This document shows positions 57,060 through 64,000 of a DNA stretch of 64,000 nt, one piece after another; position 1 is the first letter of the stretch, and every line of letters starts with the position of its first letter. The DNA comes from Polytrichum commune. Taxonomy: Eukaryota > Streptophyta > Polytrichopsida > Polytrichales > Polytrichaceae. The stretch lies in NCBI GenBank assembly GCA_950295325.1, contig OX485808.1:5582501-5646500 (forward strand), read 5' to 3'. A program made the translations under genes and the position numbers. The notes beneath the pieces were generated by a model. The model saw only the letters and a list, made by a program, of their open reading frames with translations, searched no databases and was not told the origin of the DNA.

Positions 57060-57440
57060 CCAAATTTTAAACTGGACACATTCCTCCACCCAATACCGCA
57101 AAACCTTCAGTCAGCCTGCTCCCGCATTCTCCGGCCACAAAAATCCACTCGCCCACAAAACCTCGAACGAATATTGGTCTCCGAAGCAGCCCAGGAGAAC
57201 CCACAAAACCTAGGGCGACCCAGAACGTGAAATTTGTTGGGAACTCGCGCACAGTGTGTTCAATTGCGGCGGCGCCAAAAAGGACGCGGCTTGGGGTGAC
57301 TTTGAGAGGCGAGCGGGTGTTCGGAGTCTGCTCATCAGCGGGAGCTCGGAAGAGGAAGAAGGAAAAAACCATCTTCGAGGCCGGAGGGAAGGCAATACTA
57401 GACCAGAGTAGTCAGTTTGAAGTTACTAGTGAATTTTTAG
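57060..57440. other. GC-richer block, possible first exon
   Basis: GC rises sharply and frames are open on both strands (minus MVFSFFLFRAPADEQTP...; plus ...SSAGARKRKKEKTIFEAG). No family recognised. It could be an untranslated first exon of GnT-II lying beyond the repeats, or the first exon of a plus-strand gene cut off by the elements that follow. Confidence 0.25.
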
Positions 57441-57473
57441 ACTTAGTTCCAACTAGATGAACTTAGTGGAGAC

Positions 57474-57605
57474 ATCTTACAAGTGGCTTTTATTTCTCCA
57501 TTCATTGCATACAGTAAAGGGACCTGCCAACACCGTCATTTCCCAATCATGCAACTTGCATACGACTCCAAAATAATTGTTGGATGTAAAAGCCACTTGT
57601 AAGAT
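57474..57605. mobile_element. Small inverted-repeat element (132 bp)
   Basis: ATCTTACAAGTGGCTTTTA (57474-57492) and its exact complement (57587-57605) enclose 94 bp. A MITE-like structure; no other copy seen. Confidence 0.75.
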
Positions 57606-57625
57606 TGGCACCCCGAACTTGTATT

Positions 57626-58995
57626 TAAGGTAGATGGGTCTTAAGTGCCCATTGTCTTTATCGGACCCTTAGAATATGTATAAAAGAGATTGGACTACAT
57701 CTTCAAATTCTAATAACACTACTCTAAGGTAGAGGGTGCTTAAACCAACATTTCAATTATTGCACGTACATATGGCTATGTGGTTGATATAAAACAAATA
57801 AATTCATGTTAGCCTTTGGGCTAAAAACATAGGTATAAAGAAAAAGAAAAAACAACCTCCATTGAATATTTGATGAACATGCAAAGTTAAGACCACCAGC
57901 TTCCTTGAACCAATCCCCAAGCCCCATGTATGATGACTTTACACATGATGAGGACCTCGCCTTCGTTACCTAGAACCAACACAACATAGTTAGGTACTAG
58001 ACCCAAGCTAGATTAGAACCCAGCTAGTATCAGTGTGCAAAGCCACATGACCACCTCCATGATCTCACTAGTTTTATTGCAAATCTGTCATTTTGCATAA
58101 TTGACCCCCTTTAGGCTTAGAACCAACCCCTTTTTGTTTTGTGGGTTTACTCCCAAGGCTTTGTTAATATAATGGTTAGAATAGGCACCGACAAGCCACT
58201 CTAAACCCACCTTCTCTATAGCACTTGCAACTGTTTGGAATTTTGGAGTTGAGCCTGAAAAAGTTTTAAGTTCTAAACACTCTTTTGGAATTGCTATTGA
58301 TTGTAAGCATACGTTGAAAAAGATCGTGGAAGTGAAAATAATTACCTTTATGGGGCCTAGATTATGACCTATAGACCCATGCTTTCCATAAACATTTGCT
58401 TCTAATTAGTTCTAAAAACTTTGACATTCTCACTAACCCACTCTCTAAGTAATGTGATAGTTAGCAATCATGTCATGATATGCCCAAAAACCCAAGCCAT
58501 GAAACATGGAACCTTACTTTGACCACTTGCAAGTTTTTTTTACCATAATCAGTCCCAACCCGATCGAAATTATGATACCCTATAAATTGCCAATGGGGCT
58601 AGGATTGGGAATAGGTGGTTCGACTCTAATTAAAGTATATCACTCTTATTCAGTTACTTTTCATACTATGACACCTAGCTAGATTTGGGTGGTGTGTGGT
58701 ATATTGTGGTATAGTGTGTTTAAAAACGATTGGACTACACGCTCAATTTATGATAACCATTCTAAAGTCAATAATCGACATAAATGAGGGGGACTATATG
58801 AGTATTTATTGAATACAAAAGTCTTCACTTTGATAAGGAATAAAGTGTTCATATGAACACTAAAAATCATGAGGAAAGTGGCAACGGCCTTGTTGGATTT
58901 TCTAGACATCTTGCATTAATGGCGTGTTTCTTATCCAAGGAGAAGTGGGTTAATTGGAAGAAAAAAAACCAACCATTTAAGACCCATCTACCTTA
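57626..58995. mobile_element. TAAGGTAG-family element, long form (1370 bp)
   Basis: Left TAAGGTAGATGGGTCTTAAG, right TTAAGACCCATCTACCTTA. The longest member here. It includes an internal TAAGGTAGAGGGTGCTTAAA at about 57731, so it may be composite. The only tidy coding-like part is absent: no transposase is recognised. Confidence 0.75.
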
Positions 58996-59059
58996 TCGGA
59001 AACAAGCAACTACAACACTTATGTAGTGACAAATTAGGTAGACTTATGCCTCAATTCAA

Positions 59060-59250
59060 TGAACGGGAGACTTGTTGCTAGTTAAAGATGAACCGGTTGA
59101 AGTTCAAGACCTAAGGAAAATTACCCATCATATTAGAGGAACTTATAGAATATACCCCAATTTAATGAAGAGAAATTGCACATGTTACTAGTTGGACTTG
59201 GAAACACTTGGATCTTGACCAATTATGCCCAAAAATCTCCCCGGTAATTA
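59060..59250 (-). repeat. CAACCGGTT-family dispersed repeat
   Basis: Minus-strand GGGGAGATTTTTGGGCATAA, TTGGTCAAGATCCAAGTG and GTCTTGAACTTCAACCGGTT, closely like the 33290 copy. Confidence 0.75.
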
Positions 59251-59259
59251 AAGTTATCC

Positions 59260-61700
59260 GTAAGGGTCCTCAAAGAGGGACGAAATCGTGGGTTTGATCC
59301 TTCTTTGAGAAAACGTTTCATTAAGAGCTCACTGGCTCATTGTGTTTTGCAGTTCAAAGCTTTTTTTGAAAGTTGGGTGTAGATTTTGGGACAACCTCTT
59401 TAATTTCCACCTCTCAAATTTTAGTATAATTTTAAGATCTAAAAATATATATATGCACATAGGATATGTTGTCTTAAATCCTAGATCAACCTATGCAAGG
59501 CTAGATTGGCCCACCCATCCTAGAAATATAAGTTAGAATCCGGTTTTTAACAGCCCACCACCACTCCTTGTGGATGATAATTCAAGCAATAAGAAAACTT
59601 GGGTGACTTTGTATTAATTCTCATAAACTCAACAGTTTGGGACTAAGGTAGAGATACCATAAACCGTATAAATAAGGTGATTCGCATTGAACATATGGTT
59701 TTAAAATCACGAGATAATTTTCCAAGATAGAAGAGAAGGATTCATGAAGAACACAAGTTGTTTCATATTTTTATTCCTTGTAAAAAAAAAGTTTACATTT
59801 TTTCAAAGTGGAAATTTTGTCAAACCCCCTACTCGTTCACTAGATTCTCCTTAAACCAAACACGGTAATGCTCATTTCCACACAGAACATCACTTAAACC
59901 GGTTAACTCATGAGTATATTAAATTATGATCGATGATAGTCAAACATGACTAAATTTGGCTAAACTGATTGTACACGCATTCCAAGCTGCCAACCTCGAA
60001 ATTATCGGTTTCAGAAATGGCACTTCACTATTCTAACAGAAGTCTACTGCATGGGTAGAGGGCAGTTCATGATTTATGGTATTTCTACCTCACTACAGTA
60101 CCATGGTTTCTTCCACTTTACTTTACGAAAAACTCAAGTTTGATGCACCAATGAAACAATTATGGATAGGTGTGGTGGGCCTTAACTTGCATCTAGAACT
60201 CCATGTTGGGAGTGTCCAAGTTGCAAGTCCAAATATAGAATAGTTATAGATTTTAAGGCTAGTTTGCACTTTGCAAGTAACTTATCTCAATGGAACCCGG
60301 GGTTCAAGCACCGATGCACCTGGTTTGATGAAAAGGCTGTTTTGAGTGCATTTCTTCACTCAATATTGTTTGTGGAATTTTCATGGACAAGTTTGGAGGT
60401 CAAACTAGGATATGTCCATGCAAGGGAGATTCATAGCTACTTGTAGGGGGGAAATGGGGTATGAAACATTGTATGGAGTATTTTATTGATTTTTTTAAAT
60501 AAAAAAGGTTTAAATTGTTTGAAAATAAGTGTGAACCTAATTAATTAGGGTTCTATGATTAGACCAAGACTACACCAAAATTATGAAGAAAATGGCTACA
60601 AGCATGATTTGGATTTGCTAATCATCTTGCATTGATTGTGTGTTTCATACCCTACAAGAAAAGGGAAGTGTCCAATGAAGGCCCATTTACCTTGTGAGGG
60701 TATTGCGGTGCCAAAGGCATCCTCTTCAGGGCCTCTTCTTTTATCAAGGGTTGTTTCACATGGAGTTCCCTAGGAGTGGACTCTTCATACCATGTACGAA
60801 CTAGTGTGAGTTTAAGAAGGGGTATTATTTTAGGTACACATAAGAAGAGGTATTACTTTTCTCTAGTGTGTACATTTAAGTAGGCTATTAAAAATCTTGA
60901 AGTAAAGGTAAATGTATACAAGGGGGCTCTAACGTGTAAAGATTTTTTTGAAAAAAGATGCTAATTTCATCCAATTCGTATTTTCATCAATTGTTATCAT
61001 ATGGTAATAGTCCTTAATGACTCCCTTGTCCATTCTTGTTAGGGTTTGCATTTGGGTTTTAAGACAAGCTAGAGGCTCTTGGAGTGCTCATGGGGTCCCA
61101 TGAATTTTGCTCTCCCAATTGTGGCTAAGTTATTGTGCTCTTCTCTTTGTTTGTTTGATGCAATCAGTGAGTTACATGCTATGGATGAAAAAATGTTCCA
61201 TGACTTTCTCATTAGAAAGTGAACATGAATTTTTATATGTAATAACGGCATATTTAAATCATGCTATATATATATATATATATATAGTGGAGGCCTTTAT
61301 CACATTAAATTGAAGAACTTAGTAAAAATACACAAGTCCACTTTCTAGCATGTTGTTAGTACGTATACATTTGTTTTCCTCTACAAACTTTTTGTATGTA
61401 GGGGGTTAATTTCCTAGTGACCCACGCACGTCATTTAGAATTCCAATGAAGAGTCCACCCCCCAGATGGGGGGTCCCACTCCCCATGCACACTCATGTCA
61501 ACAAATCCCAACATGGAGGCAAAGGTCCCAACTTTTGAGCCTCATCAACCCATTAACGTATGAGTCTTATTGGGATCTTTATTATTTTACGCAAAAAGAA
61601 TCTTGGGACTTGTGTTGCAAGTTGGGTCTAGCTTTTTGCTCGACCCAACTCTCAGCACAAGTCCCATGCCTCACATCCAAAAAATGTTGCCATGTAGGCA
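59260..61700. other. Gene-free interval
   Basis: No gene. 60560-60700 resembles the interior and one end of the TAAGGTAG family; (AT)n at 61264-61287. Confidence 0.4.
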
Positions 61701-61718
61701 TCCATGTCATGCTTGAGA

Positions 61719-62290
61719 CTTAGGACTTGGGACCCATGTGAAGTGGTAAGTCCCAACTTCCATGCTCTCTACGGCTGGGATTGCACGGATCGGTTTCAAG
61801 TGAATTGGGACTTAGGACTTGGGACCCCGTGTGAAGTGGTAAGTCCCAACTTCCATTCTCCCTACGGCTAAGATTGCACAGGTCGGTCTCAAGTGAAATG
61901 GGACTTAGGACTTGGAACCCCATGTGAAGTGGTGAGTCCCAACTTCCATGCTCTCTACAGCTGGGATTGCACGGATCGGTCTCAATTGAATTGGGACTTA
62001 GGACTTGGAACCCCGTGTGAAGTGGAAAGTCACAACTTCCATGCTCTCTATGACTGGGATTGCACATATTGGTCTCAAGTGAACTGGGACTTAGGACTTG
62101 GAACCCTGTGTGAAGTGGTAAGTCCCAACTTCCATTCTCTCTACGGCTGGGATTGCACGGATCGGTCTCAAGTAAACTAGGACTTAGGACTTGGAACCCT
62201 GTGTGAAGTGGTAAGTCCCAACTTCCATTCTCTCTACGGCTGGGATTGCACGGATCGGTCTCAAGTGAACTAGGACTTAGGACTTGGGAC
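61719..62290. repeat. 93-bp minisatellite, six units
   Basis: The word CTTAGGACTTGG recurs at 61719, 61811, 61904, 61997, 62090, 62183 and 62276: spacing 92, then 93 five times. Each unit also has GTGAAGTGG, AAGTCCCAACTTCCAT, TCTCTACGGCTGGGATTGCA and CGGATCGGTCTCAAGTGAA. Because 93 is a multiple of three, frames run open on both strands, giving a 31-residue repeat on the minus strand (61720-62418). I treat this as a by-product, not as a gene. Confidence 0.95.
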
Positions 62291-62475
62291 TGTGTGAACT
62301 GGCCCTGGAATATATATTTTGAACACCAATGAATCCCACGACCTGTAAGAATATCCAGCATGACTACGTGTGGGAGATGGAACCATAGCCATGAGAGGTT
62401 GATATTTAAATCTCTCACATTACCTTCTTTCTTTTTTGGTCACATTACTAGATGACGTTCACGTGCTTTTACTAC

Positions 62476-62861
62476 TAACGTAGATGGGTCTTAAATGCCT
62501 CATTCTCTATATCGGACCTCTAGATTTAATTAAATTATGTGGTTCGGTGAGGATCAAAGAGTAAACTACTAAACATCATACAAAGGCAAGTTATAAAAAG
62601 ATTGGACTACGTCTTCAAATATTAGTAGGCACTCTACATTCAGTAGTGAACATGATTTGGAGGATTTCAATATTCAGTGAAGAAATTAGCAAACACGCAC
62701 TTCCTATAATCATCACTAAATCAAGGGAGGTCCAATTTTCAATCCGGTTTTTATAGATGTTTCGTCATGGATTTGCTAATGCAACACGAGATTTGTTGGG
62801 TAAATTTGAATGATAGAAGTTGGAGAACATGAAAAACGAATCCAAAACACCACATACCTTA
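62476..62861. mobile_element. TAAGGTAG-family MITE
   Basis: Left TAACGTAGATGGGTCTTAAA, right ACATACCTTA, interior collinear with 21361-21736 (GATTGGACTAC, ACGCACTTC, GATTTGCTAATGCAACA, AGAAGTTGGAGAACATGAAA). Confidence 0.85.
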
Positions 62862-62869
62862 CTAGGCTC

Positions 62870-63545
62870 ACAACACAAGTTGAACCATGAAATACTCTAT
62901 TGGGAGTGCGTATTTACTTAGTATGAATAGCAAACTTAAAACATGTTACAATCGTTCAATACAGATTTCATTTTGCTCTTTCTTTTCTCTTCTAAAGATA
63001 AGAGTCAAGGGTCTTCTAGCAATAATTACAGATCACATAAACCATCCATTTTAAGTTCAAAACACCAAAAACATATGTCCATCATGTTAAAACTACACTA
63101 AATATTGTATCTAGTGTCATATGGTATTTTATGTCATTGTGGTAATTTTTCTAATGACACTTCTTAAGAATAAGTTTACAAATACTGTCATGCCAATTTA
63201 CTTTTAGTTCATCCACTTTTTGTATATTCAGCATCCTAACATTCTGGAATCCAATATTGTCATGGATCATTGAAATTTGGATGAAAATAACCTAAAAAGT
63301 GACAATAAAGACAACATTATAAATGTATACTGCCCAAATGTTCTGACAAAGAATGATAAAGAATGTTAGGTTTACATTTAGTGTCCGTGACACTACATAG
63401 GATGTTTATAATTAGTATTAAGCAAGATGAATAGAATTGGTGACAATAAATACAATATTTAGTGTAGTTTATTCAAGTTTACAACCCTTCACACTGAGGC
63501 TTCGTTTTTTTTCAAGTCTCCAAAAATTGTCCAAATCTACATGCA
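62870..63545. other. Gene-free interval
   Basis: AT-rich, nothing recognised. The same holds for 63670-64000. Confidence 0.4.
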
Positions 63546-63548
63546 AGA

Positions 63549-63668
63549 ATCATAGCAGTATTCAGATCCATAACAATGTTTTGTGGGACTGACAATATTT
63601 CATGGAATATTCCACATAATATTCGCAGTCCCACAAAACAATGTTATGGATTTGAATAATGTTATGAT
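63549..63668. mobile_element. Palindromic foldback element, copy 3 (short)
   Basis: 120 bp: ATCATAGCAGTATTCAGATC then CATAACAATGTTTTGTGGGA at the left, complement at the right ending AATAATGTTATGAT; the middle is ATGGAATATTCCACAT. Shorter than the other two because the CACATT...AATGTG centre is missing. Confidence 0.9.
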
Positions 63669-64000
63669 GAGACCACCTGCATACATATTTATAATCAAAT
63701 TTGTCCTTGCTTTGCAATGCATTTTGTTTTATTTCTGACCTGAAGAAATTGGGTTTTTTTTTTAAAAAAAAACTATAAGCACAAGAGCTTCCAAGTCAAA
63801 TGTTCTTTATGGTTGTAATTGTAAGCAATGGCCTTGAATGTTGAGGTCCATTTGCATTGTACATTATAAAAAGTATGCACCTAAAGTAATGACTATGTAA
63901 GTACAAAGATGGTCAACAAACATCACTATTAAAATAGAAGAACATATCTAAAAACAACTGCAACACTAGAATACATACTAAAATTCTTATGGGATTAGAT

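Noticed and set aside
61720-62418. A 232-codon minus-strand frame with a 31-residue repeat, resembling a repetitive protein
   Set aside because: The 93-bp minisatellite is a multiple of three, so open frames on both strands follow automatically once one unit is stop-free. No start context or domain supports a gene.
1-64000. CRISPR arrays, operons, ribosome binding sites or prokaryotic islands
   Set aside because: Spliced eukaryotic genes throughout; the only regular repeats are the minisatellite and tandem leader repeats, which have no spacer structure.
1-64000. tRNA or rRNA genes
   Set aside because: No complete cloverleaf and no rRNA-like stretch was recognised; the Pol III boxes seen belong to SINE-like repeats.

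Overview
The window is nuclear DNA of a green plant, probably a land plant with a large, repeat-rich genome. The evidence is three intron-containing genes of plant type: a TOM20 with a C-terminal membrane anchor, a mitochondrial CPN10, and an N-glycan GnT-II. GT-AG introns, a TNP2-type CACTA transposase, many short inverted-repeat elements and low gene density point the same way. The exact lineage cannot be fixed from sequence alone; a non-flowering plant is possible but is only an inference.

Layout. 0-9 kb: mobile DNA, with a broken CACTA transposase (about 1.87-4.92 kb) and the 3' part of a pogo/Tigger-like transposase next to its terminal repeat, abutting a Harbinger-like repeat. 9.8-12.5 kb: TOM20, five exons on the plus strand, with a tandem duplication in intron 1. 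13.4-15.25 kb: part of a minus-strand multi-exon gene with an AP2/ERF-like domain. 15.3-17.3 kb: a direct duplication of about 0.96 kb. 17.6-22 kb: transposon derivatives and a SINE with a 16-bp target duplication. 22.06-24.02 kb: CPN10, three exons, plus strand. 24.5-44.6 kb: a long gene-poor tract of MITE families, SINEs and one unidentified broken coding block (29.5-30.9 kb). 46.2-46.8 kb: an unrecognised 220-aa membrane protein whose presumed leader is built of tandem repeats. 52.4-55.5 kb: GnT-II, two exons, minus strand, with an organelle-type group II intron relic in its intron, a stray second C-terminal exon 1.2 kb downstream and tandem repeats upstream. 57.4-64 kb: repeats, including a 93-bp minisatellite.

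The genes do not form a pathway. TOM20 (outer-membrane import receptor) and CPN10 (matrix co-chaperonin) both serve mitochondria and lie about 10 kb apart, but nothing in the sequence links them. GnT-II is a Golgi enzyme. What stands out is the repeat landscape: at least eight dispersed families recur inside 64 kb, several with definable ends, target duplications and nesting. Best supported are a tRNA-related SINE family with three copies bounded by target duplications, a family of near-complete palindromes, and a TAA-target Harbinger-like family next to a pogo-like end.
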